Positions 10,480-20,499 of a stretch of 64,000 bases of DNA are shown piece after piece. The stretch covers positions 497,260 to 561,259 of the forward strand of contig NW_003314289.1 in assembly GCF_000143415.4 (NCBI RefSeq), in the 5' to 3' direction. Made by a program: the position numbers and the translations under genes. Positions within the stretch are counted from its first letter, which is position 1. Every line of letters begins with the position of its first letter. The notes under the pieces were generated by a model. That model saw only the letters and a program-made list of their open reading frames with translations, made no database searches and had not been told where the DNA came from. Origin of the DNA: Selaginella moellendorffii. Lineage: Eukaryota > Streptophyta > Lycopodiopsida > Selaginellales > Selaginellaceae.

Positions 10480-11090
10480 CCTGTTGCTCAGCAACTTAAG
10501 TTACTCAAGTTGAAATCCTCAGCAGATCCTGTTCAACCAACATGATGTAAATAACTAAACTGGCAATCTACAAAGTCATATGTTTGTGGATCCAAAACAA
10601 AAAGAGTGTGAACAACAAGCACAAATTATAATAGTAATTTAATAATAAAAATATTATAGTTTAAATGTAATTTATGGTTAATATGATTCTTCATTTAAAG
10701 TGCAATATTTGTTATCTGACTTATTAATTTATTAAAAATAATTTGCTATGTATTGCATGTAGCAACACTTTTTTTTTAAATAGTAGTGTTATTCCTATTT
10801 ATTAATCCAATTGATCAAATGGAAGTTTATATTATAAACATGTTAATAATTTATAAAAACAAAAAAATCTTATTGAATATCAGCAATTACATGGTATAAT
10901 AAACTAGAATATACTAGGAAGTGTTTAAGTTTATAAATTATAAACATGTTTATAGATTATAAATACAAGATTAATCTAAATGAATAACGACCATTAAATG
11001 GTATAATTCTAGAATATCCAAATATATTCTATGTATATTCTTAATCGAACCAAAAAATGTATAATCTATTTTACCATTAAAGCTGCTCAC
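10480..11090 (+). repeat. Dispersed repeat family R, copy 2 (interrupted)
   Basis: From AATGGCAAACCTGTTGC to about 10725 the sequence matches copy 3 at 23615-23945 (inverted). It resumes at about 11053 with ATGTATAATCTATTTTACCATT, which matches copy 1 at 3692. The intervening 330 bp are an insertion (see 10728-11050). Confidence 0.55.
10728..11050 (+). mobile_element. AT-rich MITE-like element, copy A
   Basis: A block running from about TAAAAATAATTTGCTATG through ATTATAAACATGTTTATAGA (near-palindromic) to AATATATTCTATGTATATTC. Related blocks are at 16093-16345 and, inverted, at 56205-56500. It is absent from the matching place in the older duplicate (near 3690), which shows insertion after the segmental duplication. 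No terminal inverted repeats or target duplications could be fixed by eye, so the class is uncertain. Confidence 0.5.
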
Positions 11091-11167
11091 TAAACTAACT
11101 CATTCCGCCCATTATAAAAATTGAGTTTTCTCCGGTACCTATCCCAAAGTTGATTTGCAATGCGACC

Positions 11168-12022
11168 ATGGAAACGATGCTTGGGGCCTTCGGTTCATTG
11201 GTGAGATTGTGGGGAGTTTCGATTTCAGTAATGTGAAGTGGAACCTGTTTTGTCTGAAGCAGTGCTTAATTTCGTTCCTTATGCAAAGCTGCAGATTGGT
11301 GTGCGTTCCGAGAGTGCCGAGGATTACCTCCACACAAACCTGGCACCGTCATTTGGGGGCCTGAATGCAGAAACAGTGAAGAAGACGGATGAGGTTCTCA
11401 AGGTTTTCGTCTCGGGAACCACCGTTCTCGCAAAAGTGCCACCGAAAGAACGAACTTGGGAGAAGGTCAACTCCATGTTCATGCAAAACCCCCTGGTTGA
11501 GCCAATGGGTGACAGGGTTAGCAGAGCTGACAAGTTTATCAACAAAAGCTCTAATGATTTTAAGTTCGACGGGTCACCGGATTCGGCCATTGTTAGAGCG
11601 GTAAATTCTGTGGCATTATGTATTATAGCAGCAGAGCTCTACTAGCCTTTTGGGCCTTCTCTCCCCACAGGGTTTGTGAATCTCATTCCAGTTCAGGACG
11701 TCCTGGAATCAACCAAGATCAACATTGAAGTTCTTGGGCGGCCGACCATTAACAGCTTTGAAACTTTATTTGCCAAGCATGAGTATCACGAGAAGACCAT
11801 GGTTGACATTGGGGCGCTAAGGTACCCTGATATGCTCAACCCGTACTTCAAGGTTTGTGTCAGGCTGCCTTTAGTATTTCAGTCAACTCATATTTTGAGC
11901 ACAGGTGTACCACATTAAACTCTTTGCCTGGTCTGATAGCAATTGTATTCTGTTGATTCCAATGGCAAGGTGAGTGTCTAATGTAAACTAAAAAAGAAGG
12001 CTATGATAACATATTTGGTTTC
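11168..12022 (+). pseudogene. Decaying duplicate of the four-exon gene at 3.8 kb
   Basis: Parallel to 3847-4861. The block from VLSEAVLNF to SAIVRAV (11238-11601) is intact. The first-exon region lost about 12 nt, the second intron acceptor lost the QTW codons, the SIVAQSGA codons are deleted, most of exon 3 and the start of exon 4 are gone, and the terminal TAG is changed. Translation beyond exon 1 is not supported. Confidence 0.7.
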
Positions 12023-12239
12023 TGCTACCCCCTAAAAATAACAGTTGTTTTTCTTTTTTCTACTGTTTTTCTTCAGTTTACAGTTTCGTGAATTTTTATC
12101 TTACTAATACCAAACTATATGTTGATACTGAAGATTTAAGATCTCTAAAAGTGATTCTTAATGTTTCTCAGTTACTATAACGCTAACATATTATCAGTAG
12201 ATCATAGAGCAGTTATTTATCCCAAAGGTAGGTGGCAAA

Positions 12240-12500
12240 CTAGCTCATGGAACCTGGATGCAAACTCGGGATCGTCAGGCAGCGGCGTCTTGAAATCCAT
12301 CAAGATCTACAAGAATCTTTGCCATTTCCATCGTTCTTGTGGATGCATCAGCGCGATATCTCACAACAGGGGCAAGAATCTGGCTGATTGGTGGAGTAGT
12401 GTACACAGCATGGCCACACGCCTCTCTTCCAATCAATGCATCAGCGAGCTCTGGTGTGGAATGCCATGATCCAGGGCAGCTCCAACATTGAATCGGCCCA
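12240..12500 (+). pseudogene. Third PPR gene fragment (5' part)
   Basis: TCGGGATCGTCAGGCAGCGG followed by AAATCCATCAAGATCTAC matches the first 370 bp of the PPR gene at 7800-8145, with deletions. It stops at GAATCGGCC (8136-8144 in the intact gene), where LRR-derived sequence begins. Confidence 0.75.
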
Positions 12501-12508
12501 GCAGTGTC

Positions 12509-13290
12509 CAGATAGCATATTGTTGCTAAGAACCACCAAGTAATCTCTATATATAACACCTGGAAGATTGTTGTGACTGAAATGCAATGTCTCAAGCTCA
12601 CGGCACTCGCCAATTGTTGCTAGTATCCTGCCTCAAGATTGTTACCCCAAAGGATGATGTTGAAGCTTTGAAAGTCTGTCCCATATATCCACTGGAGGTG
12701 ACCCCGTCACAAAATTGATACGCAGATCGAGCATTTCTAAGTTACCACAGTTCATGGCTAAGTTTAAAACAGGACCACGCAACCTGTTGTATAAAGACTG
12801 AAGTCTGGAATTTGAAAGACGTCTGCGTGAACATGTTGCAGCTCAAGTCTGTAAAACTGTTGTTAGAACCTCTACTTAAAAACTTCAGGTAAACTTTGAT
12901 TGGCAAATACTAAGAGAAATTATCTAGATTAGTGCTTGTTTGACAAGTTGAGCACCTTCAAAGCATCACAATCCTTGCAAACAACTGTTCCAGAAATGTT
13001 GTTAAGAGAGACGTCCAAGTCCTGCAGACTCGTGCAATGCTCAATCCAAAGTTGATAAGAAATTGGACGAAACATCATTGAGAACATTCTCTGTCATATT
13101 ATTTGAAGCCACTGAAAGCTCTAGTAGACTCACAAAACATATCTTGAGGGATGCTTCAACCTCTAAAGCTCCAGCATCTGCATGATCATGAAAGACAAGT
13201 CTGACAAGAAGTAGGACAATAAAAGTAGCATGGATCCATTAGAATTTAGAATGCAACCGCAAGAATAAATGCTAACAGATTGTTCAAGTC
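12509..13290 (-). pseudogene. LRR receptor-like gene relic
   Basis: Collinear but deleted and shifted copy of the LRR gene at 17176-19420. CAGATAGCATATTGTTGCTA matches 18091, the stretch at 12960-13060 matches 18630-18740, and 13140-13290 matches the signal-peptide exon at 19315-19460. About 1 kb of the gene's middle and end is missing. It is fused at 12509 to the PPR fragment. Confidence 0.75.
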
Positions 13291-14220
13291 CGTCTGCACT
13301 GCAGGGAAGTTCTTTCGAAAACCAATCATGTCACTGGACTCACGGAAGTGAAGATCTGGAGAATATATGGCACACATGACTTTGACCTGCTGGATCCTTG
13401 AAATCGGCAGAGTGAGTCCTGACAGCACAAGACTTCTTTCTTCCCCTATAGACAGTTTCCTACTTGTCCTTCATTCCCAAATCTTTCAAACCCATGCATG
13501 GATTAGGAGGAAATCCTCATTTCGGGACCACGAGCTCAGGAGAGTATGGCTACGTGAGTTTGACCAGCTGGATCCAGAGACATTGGGAACCAAGTCATAA
13601 CTAAATGAAGAATTTGAGACCAATTTCAGCTTCTCATTCTGAACAGCAAATCTGGATGTCTCGTCACCGCCAGCTGCAAACTCAAAATGTGAACAGAGAA
13701 AAGTCATACTTGCCTGCCTAGCTTCAATAATGAGAACTAGCATCTGTTACCTCTTTCAATGCTGATTGCATTGAAAGTCTACCAACATGCTTTTCAAGCT
13801 TTAAATTAAGACAAAATACAGTACATTTACCTTCTGTTTGGCTCTTAATGCGTTCATCGGTCAGCCTTCATTTTGATAAGTAGCAACATCGAAATTCCAA
13901 AGGTCAACTTTATTTACCTTCCATTGCATTTGGTCCTTGACCTTCAGAATTCCAAGGGAGGTATTTTCCAGTGGAACCCTAAGGGTTTCCCAAGAACCCT
14001 AAAACTAGGTGTTTCTGAATCAGCCACATTTCGCGGAACCAGCTTGCAGAAATAAAAAAGAATCTAGTGACATCCATGATTGGCAAATCCTCAGGGCGAT
14101 TGGTGGAGCAGGGTGCTCTCTTTCCCTCCAGCTCCTAGGAAGAAAAATTGTTTTCCCGCCCATGAATTTTAAAAGTAGAGATTATTCTTGCGAAGATGCG
14201 TTTAGGGCTCTTGAGAGGAG
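13291..14220. other. No gene seen; telo-box leader near its end
   Basis: Unrecognised sequence with a short internal repeat (TTTGACC-GCTGGATCC at 13381 and 13559). From 13972 there are several AACCCTA-type telo-boxes. At about 14178 GATTATTCTTGCGAAGATGC resembles the 3' flank of both PPR copies (GATTATTGTTGCGAATATGC at 3382 and 10258). The last 200 bp probably hold the glucuronokinase promoter. Confidence 0.5.
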
Positions 14221-15530
14221 ATGGGTGCTGTGGAGCACAGGGCATACGCGCGCATTGGCCTGCTGGGGAATCCGAGCGATGGCTACTACGGCCGCACAAT
14301 TGCGCTCGCGATCTCGAATTTCTGGGCGACGGTGTCGCTCCAGCCGTCGGATTTGCTCGCGCTTGTGCCGCATTCCCACCACGATCTCTGCCGCTTCAGC
14401 TCCATCCAGGATCTGGTGAGTGGGGATCGCGTCTGAGCTCCAATGTCAGGATTGATTGGAAAATATTTCCAGGTAGGGAGAGTCCAGAGCGAGGGATATT
14501 ACGGTGGTGTCCGGCTTCTCACCGCCGCTTGCAAGACATTCCATAGCTATTGCTCGTCTCATGGAATTGATCTACACGATGGAAATTTCACTCTTTCCTA
14601 TGATACCAACATTCCTCGTCAGGTGCTAAAATTCTAGAACTTTTTGTTTTTTTTTTTCTTCTCGAGCTCTATCACTTTGTGTTGCTAGGCAGGCTTATCT
14701 GGATCTAGTGCTCTCGTGTGCGCTACCATGAATTGCCTCATGGATTTTTACAACGTCCGCGATCGCATCCCAGTAGAGGACCGACCGAAAATTGTTCTCA
14801 GTGCCGAACTCGAGCTCGGGATCACGGCTGGTTGCAAGACAGAGTAGCACAAGTCTATGGAGGCCTAGTTTATATGGTTCGTGGCTCTCACTTTTTTATC
14901 CTCTCTCTTTTGAAGTTTATAGAGCAACTTTGGTTCAGGACTTTGACGAGGAACACATGCTGAGAACTGGGAATGGGATTTACAAGCGAATGGATCCTCA
15001 ACTCCTGCCTCCACTGTACGTAATCTACGCACAAAACCCGAGCGACTCTGGCAAAGTTCGTTTTTTGGAAACCATCCACGCGGTTGCTAATGATTTTCTT
15101 CCGTTGGTGTAGGTCCATAGCACGGTGAAGCAGCGATGGCTGGATGGCGATCTGACCGTGAGAACAAAGATGAGGGAAGTAGCGGAGCTGGCTCTCCGAG
15201 GCAAACAGGCTTTGCTGGAAGGAAATCACTCGTTACTGGCCGAGCTTATGGATCGCAACTTTGACCTGCGAAGGTAATGAGAATTGTTTCGAGGTGTCAA
15301 CCAAAGTAACTCCTTTCACCAGAGAAATGTTTGGGGACGATGCGCTTGGAGCTCTGAATATCCAGATGGTTGAGACGGCACGAAGCGTCGGAGCGGCATG
15401 CAAATTCACTGGCAGCGGCGGAGCAGTAGTGGCGTTTTGTCCTGAAGGATCTGTCCAAGCTCAAAAGCTCCAAGAAGCTTGCAGCGCTTCTGGGCTTTCT
15501 ATAGAGCTTGTGCAAGTTGCGGCGAGGTGA
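14221..15530 (+). CDS. GLCAK: Glucuronokinase (GHMP kinase), one frameshift
   Basis: Six exons 14221-14415, 14473-14622, 14689-14876, 14939-15055, 15113-15273 and 15323-15530 join in phase to about 339 aa (family about 360). The enzyme phosphorylates D-glucuronate to glucuronate-1-phosphate in the inositol oxygenation route to UDP-glucuronate, in the cytosol. Visible marks: [20 protein letters not shown] near the N-terminus, the GHMP ATP loop [11 protein letters not shown] in exon 3, [28 protein letters not shown], and C-terminal [18 protein letters not shown]. One base is missing in the Gly codon of AG-LQDRV (about 14830; GCTGG followed by TTGCAA), so the exon 3 frame breaks. Everything before and after is intact. 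This could be a very young null allele or a consensus error. Confidence 0.85.
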
Positions 15531-15719
15531 CTCCAGAATGCTGGACTTATTTGAATACAAATGGCAGGAGCTCTTGTGATTTTCAAGTATCCCGTGCAAA
15601 GTCTTAACATGCTCATTGATTAAACTTTATAAACCATAGCGCATGGAAATAGAACGTGCAAGAAGAAGGTTGAAGATTGGAGATGAGTGGAGAGTGAGTG
15701 TGAGGGAGAGGCAAAGTAG

Positions 15720-16700
15720 ATTAGGGTCCATTAGATTGCCACTCCATTATCGTCACCTCAATTCTCTTATCAAACAGGAGTGATGCCCAGTAGTATTTCC
15801 TCATGAAGGCACCACTGTATTCAAAAGGCCAGTTTGCCCAGCTCTCATCTTCTTGTTTGTTACATGACGTGAGACTATACTCTGGGATTGTAAGCTGAGA
15901 TATGTTCTTCCCAATGTGGAAGAAAGTACTACCTTCTAGATGAGTTTGGAACATTGGGCATATGTGCCAAGAACATGAATTGGAATAAGATCAGTGAGAA
16001 GATTCATAGGTTAAATTATCCTTAATCAGATTTGAGGAATAAAGTGAAATTTTTTTCATTCCATATAAAGTGAAAAACTCTTTAAAATGATTACGTTGCA
16101 TGTATAGCAGTGTTATTCTTACTTATTAATGCAAAATAAAATTTTATAATTATAAACATGTTTATAATTTATAAACACAAGATTAATCTTATTGTATATG
16201 GTAGAATAAAAAAGAATATACTAGAAAGTGATTAATAAAGTTTATAAATTATAAACATGTTTATAGATTATAAATACAAGATTAATCTAAATGAATAACA
16301 AAGAAATCTAAGCATATTCTATGTATATCCACTACCATCCTCTTATAGGTTTGCTTAAGAAAACCAAAAAGTATGAAAAAAAACTAATACATTAAAATGG
16401 ATTTACTCAAAAGGTTAAAATAATTATCTTTGGGTAATTGCTTTATCTGTAATATCACAATTTTGTAAAAGCTAATGTCAAACATTAAGCATGTTCTTGC
16501 ACAAACTTCCACTCATTGGTGACCACTAAAGTCATTGAATCAGTGTGTTCCATAGCATCCCACGAAGCACAAACCTAATGGTCCAAATGGAAGACTACAT
16601 CACAACCATAGCTTGCTATAATTCTCTAACTTCATGCAAAAGTTATAATGTGATGATATTTCTGAAGAGCATTAGGATGAATCCTAAGTACAAAAGTAAC
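15720..16700 (-). pseudogene. F-box gene relic split by an AT-rich insertion
   Basis: 15720-15960 copies the 3' half of the F-box gene at 24717-24970 (EDESWANWPFEYSGAFM against EDESWANWSFGYIGAFM). 16510-16640 copies 25200-25390. Between them lie about 500 bp of AT-rich sequence, including a MITE-like copy, with the corresponding coding part missing. Frame is lost in both pieces. Confidence 0.8.
16093..16345 (+). mobile_element. AT-rich MITE-like element, copy B
   Basis: Same family as 10728-11050: ATTATAAACATGTTTATAGA, then TACAAGATTAATCTAAATGA and CATATTCTATGTATATCCAC. It sits inside the F-box relic. The right end GTATATCCACTACCA is shared with the copy at 56205. Confidence 0.5.
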
Positions 16701-17175
16701 CTGATTATGTGTTATAGAGGCAGTGACTAAGCTACTAACACTCCCACTCAGTCTGGGATTGGACTCACTGCTTGGGTGTTGCACAGTCTCCAGTAGCTGG
16801 ATCTACATATAAGCTGCATATTTCCACTAGAGTACCTCCATTAGCTGGATAATTGAAAACTCCATTGTCTGGATTTATTTTTTGGGCAAGAGTTAAAGGT
16901 TGTTGTGATCAGCAATAAACTTTTTGGGAGCCAACACCTTTATGGGCAAATCAATTAGCTGCTCATAAGTGGTGCAAAACTGGAGAACAATCATGTATTG
17001 TGATATTAATGTTAAATATGCTTCATCCTACCATGAAACTTAGTCGTCTTGGTCAGAGAAATAGTGGTGATATTACCACAGTAAAGCAGAGTCAGGAAAA
17101 GCCAAGGGTAGCCATACTACCCAAAACATTAAGTCATATTCAAGGTATATCCACTACTATATCAATTACCAATGG
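16701..17175. other. Intergenic, nothing recognised
   Basis: No gene or repeat recognised. It lies between the F-box relic and the 3' end of the LRR gene and may include the latter's 3' UTR. Confidence 0.5.
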
Positions 17176-19420
17176 TTACATAATTTCAAACCGTTTAAGT
17201 ATTCTCTCCCATCTCTTGTTGAAAAAAACTGCACAGCTCCATGCAAGGAATGAAACAACAGCAGCAACAATACCAGCTAACATGCTTACATCTTCATCAT
17301 CATCCTCGTCACCAGAATGATTGTCTAAATTATAATCATTACCATGACATTCTGCAAGCGGGATGCCACATAGTCCTGGATTTCCTTCGTAGCTGCTCGC
17401 AGGGAAAGTTGGAAGCTGCCCACTCTGTGGAATCCCACCAAGAAGCTTGTTGTGTGAGATGTTGAAGTATTTCAGAAAGGTGAGGTTGGTGAGCGAGCCC
17501 GGGATGTGTGATTCGAGCTGGTTGTATGAGAGATCTAGCCACTCCAGTTCCTTGAGATTGCCAACTGTGGAGGGAACAGCCCCTGTGAGTAAGTTGTGTG
17601 CAAGATTCAGCGAATATAAATTTTGCATAGCACCAAACTCTGCTGGGATTGTTCCTGTGAAGCTGTTGAACGAGAGATCGATACACCAAGGGCTGACTCC
17701 CTGAGTATTACTTGATATTAAATAAATGTTGAAACCGGGAGGTGACAGGAAGTACCAAGTTTGGCATCTGGTTGCAATCGGAAGCTGCTGGAACTCATGG
17801 AAACGGATTCCTTGCAGTATAAACACCTCATTGTAACCTTTGCAGATGGATGGCTGTACGTTGAACAACAGTACCATCAAATAGGGGTACTTTATATCAT
17901 ACTGGTCTTCTTTAACGGAGCAGCCGATCCAGCTTGGGATTGGTCCCGCCAACTGGTTGTCGTTCACTGCAAGATGAATTAAACTGTTGGTGTTCCTTAA
18001 CTCGCCTGGTAGACCACCTTGAAGCTTGTTATGGCCTAGTAGAAGACCTCGAATGTTCTGCATCTTTGCAAGAGATGCCGGGATTTCTCCAGATAGCATA
18101 TTGTTGTTAAGAACCAGCAAGGACAGATTCTTCAGGCGAGATATCTCCTCCGGTATAACACCTGTAAGATTGTTGTGACTGAGATGCAAGGTCACCAGCT
18201 CACTGCACTCGTCGATTGTCGCTGGTATCCTGCCTTCAAGATTGTTACCCCAAAGGATCAGATGTTGAAGCTTTGAAAGTCTGCTGCATATATTCCCTGG
18301 AAGCGACCCTGTCACAAAATTGATACTCAGATCGAGCATCTTTAAATTGCTACAGTTCATGGCCAAGTTTAAAACCGGACCACGCAACCTGTTGTATACC
18401 AACACCAAAGACTGAAGTTTAGACTTTGAAAGGCAGATGTTTGTGTTGCTACTACTGAATTTGTTGCAGCTCAAGTCTAGAGCTTCAAGAGTTGGAGGAA
18501 CTGTAGGTATTTCACCTGTAAAACTATTGTGGTCGGCTTGAAGAACCTCCAGGGACTTGAAAACCTGAGGTAAACTTCGATTGCCAAATACCGAGAGAAA
18601 TGGTCCAGAGAATTGATTGTCTGACAGGTTGAGCACCTTCAAAGCATCACAATCCTTCCAAAAAACAGTTTCAGAAATATTGTTAAAAGAAACATCCAAC
18701 TCCTGCAGACTAGTACACTGCTCAAGCCGAAAGGTTGTTATGAAGTTGGACGAAGCGTTAAGCTTCTGAAGTCTTCTGCAGTTTTTGGACATATTTTCAG
18801 GGATCCCTCCAACCAGCTGATTGCTCGAGACATCTAGAAACTTCAAGCTCTTGCATGATAAAAAGAAAGAAGAAGGTATTGAACCACTTATTCTGTTGTA
18901 GGATAGGTCGACAGAAACCATGGAGTTCCCAATCGATAATTTCACTGAAATTTTTCGTAACTTGTTGTGTGAGAGGTTCAAAATCCTGATGCCTTTGCAT
19001 GTAACCAAACGAGAAAGAGTGTCGAGAAAATCCCCAGTGAAATGGTTCCCTGACAAGTCAAGGACCTCCAGAGAGCATTCTTGCGAGGAGGATACTTTGA
19101 TCTCTGTGAAATTATTCCCAGAAACAGACAAGTTGCGTAGTTGAGGCAGGGCTTGGATTTGTATAAAACGGAAGAGGGCCTGAAAGTGAGAGATAATTGA
19201 GCTGTATACCAGATATCTGGCCTGCTTAGGAACAATTGATACCAATCCATTGACAAACGTCTGATTCTCTGTTCCAGCTATTCAGTGACGACAGAGGATC
19301 ATCCATAGATTTCTTAAAGCTCAAGAGTGCTTCAGTCTCTAAATCTGCAGCATCTGCATGACCATGAAAAACAAGCCTGATAGCAAGTAGGAAAACAGCA
19401 AGTAACCTCCATGGATCCAT
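17176..19420 (-). CDS. LRR receptor-like protein (no kinase), damaged 5' end
   Basis: A 689-codon open frame (19245-17176) encodes about 20 extracellular LRRs (LxxLxLSxNxFxGxIP type), the island-like stretch ending PWCIDLSFNSFTGTIP, a Cys-pair cap (NPGLCGIPLAECHG), an acidic juxtamembrane patch, one membrane segment (SMLAGIVAAVVSFLAWSCAV) and a short basic tail. It lacks a kinase, so it is an RLP-type surface receptor that would need a partner kinase. The signal peptide and cap (19420-19230: MDPWRLLAVFLLAIRLVFHG, then CQWIGINCS) are in a different frame. After CQWIGINCS comes TAA, the frame then continues as AGQISGIQLNYLSLSGPLPF, and an extra T in a T-run leads to ALPQLRNLSVSGNNF. With both lesions the secreted form cannot be made. 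A relic lies at 12509. Confidence 0.75.
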
Positions 19421-20499
19421 TCGAATGCAACAGCAGAAATGCTTACAGATGGTTCAAGTCCTTACCATCATATACTGCACGAAATTCCAGCAGGTCAGTC
19501 ATGGGGCCATACTCTCCAGATTTTTATTTCCGCGTGTCTGACGATTGTTCTTTGAAAGCACTTCGCCAAAATGAGTCCTGGCTGTAAACACATATCTTGA
19601 GCTTTTTCTTGTCCTGCTTGACTGCAGGAGTGACTTCATGGGAGAGAATGTGGCCACGGCCACATGACTTTGATCCTGCAGTCAAAGTCAAAGCACTGAA
19701 AGAGACAAGGAAATTTAGAGATTGCAAAGACCATGACTTGACGATCACGGACTCTGCTTTTCCCAATGAGCTTGTGGAATGCACCTTTATCAATGGTGCC
19801 TTGTTAATAATCACTTCAATCATAGTTTGCAAAGAGTTCTTGACATTCTTGGTGAAGGTGGCCAAGCCTAAAGCAGAGATGACCGTCCACATGGGCTTTT
19901 ATACAAATATTCTCTAAATCTCTTGCTCTCTCTCTAGTGGCTGATGGCTTATAGATGTGGCTTGCATCCCAATGGCTCATGGATATAACTCACATCCCAA
20001 CAAGTGACCACAATGGATCAAGCATGTTTGTCATGTGAAGAGAACCTAGCGGCCTTTAAATGTTTAATGCAATGCCCATGTTAAGAAATTGGAGAAACCA
20101 AAATAAAAGAAAAGGAAGAGGGATAGAGTTTGGAGTTATAATAAAAACCACATAGGGAAAACTATGAGTGCAAACTGAACCCAAGTCCAAAAAGAAAAAG
20201 AGGAGAAGACCAAATAAAATAGCGTGAAAAGTATGAAGTGATCAATGGGAAGAGAAACATAGAGAAGGAATAAGAACTAAAATAAGAGGAACAAATGCTC
20301 ACTTGGATCACAGTCTCGTGCGTTCTTGAGCCTTCAGAAAGTTCCTCCAAGTTGCCCAAGCTTACAATGGAAATACAAGAGAGATGTGTGCTCGGAAGTT
20401 GTATGAGAGAAAGCTGTAAATGGTGGGAAAAGGTAGTGGAAGGGACTACAGATGTTAGGACTAACAGTGGTGATGTTGAAATGTTTTGTGCATGTGAAC
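19421..20499. other. Upstream of LRR gene, no supported gene
   Basis: Frames of 65-122 codons exist on both strands (for example 19524-19892 minus) but none shows a domain or splice structure I can support. The part next to 19420 should hold the LRR promoter; no TATA box was pinned down. Confidence 0.4.

Noticed and set aside
19524-19892. 122-codon minus-strand frame upstream of the LRR gene
   Set aside because: No homology, domain or splice context; it overlaps the likely promoter and leader of the LRR gene.
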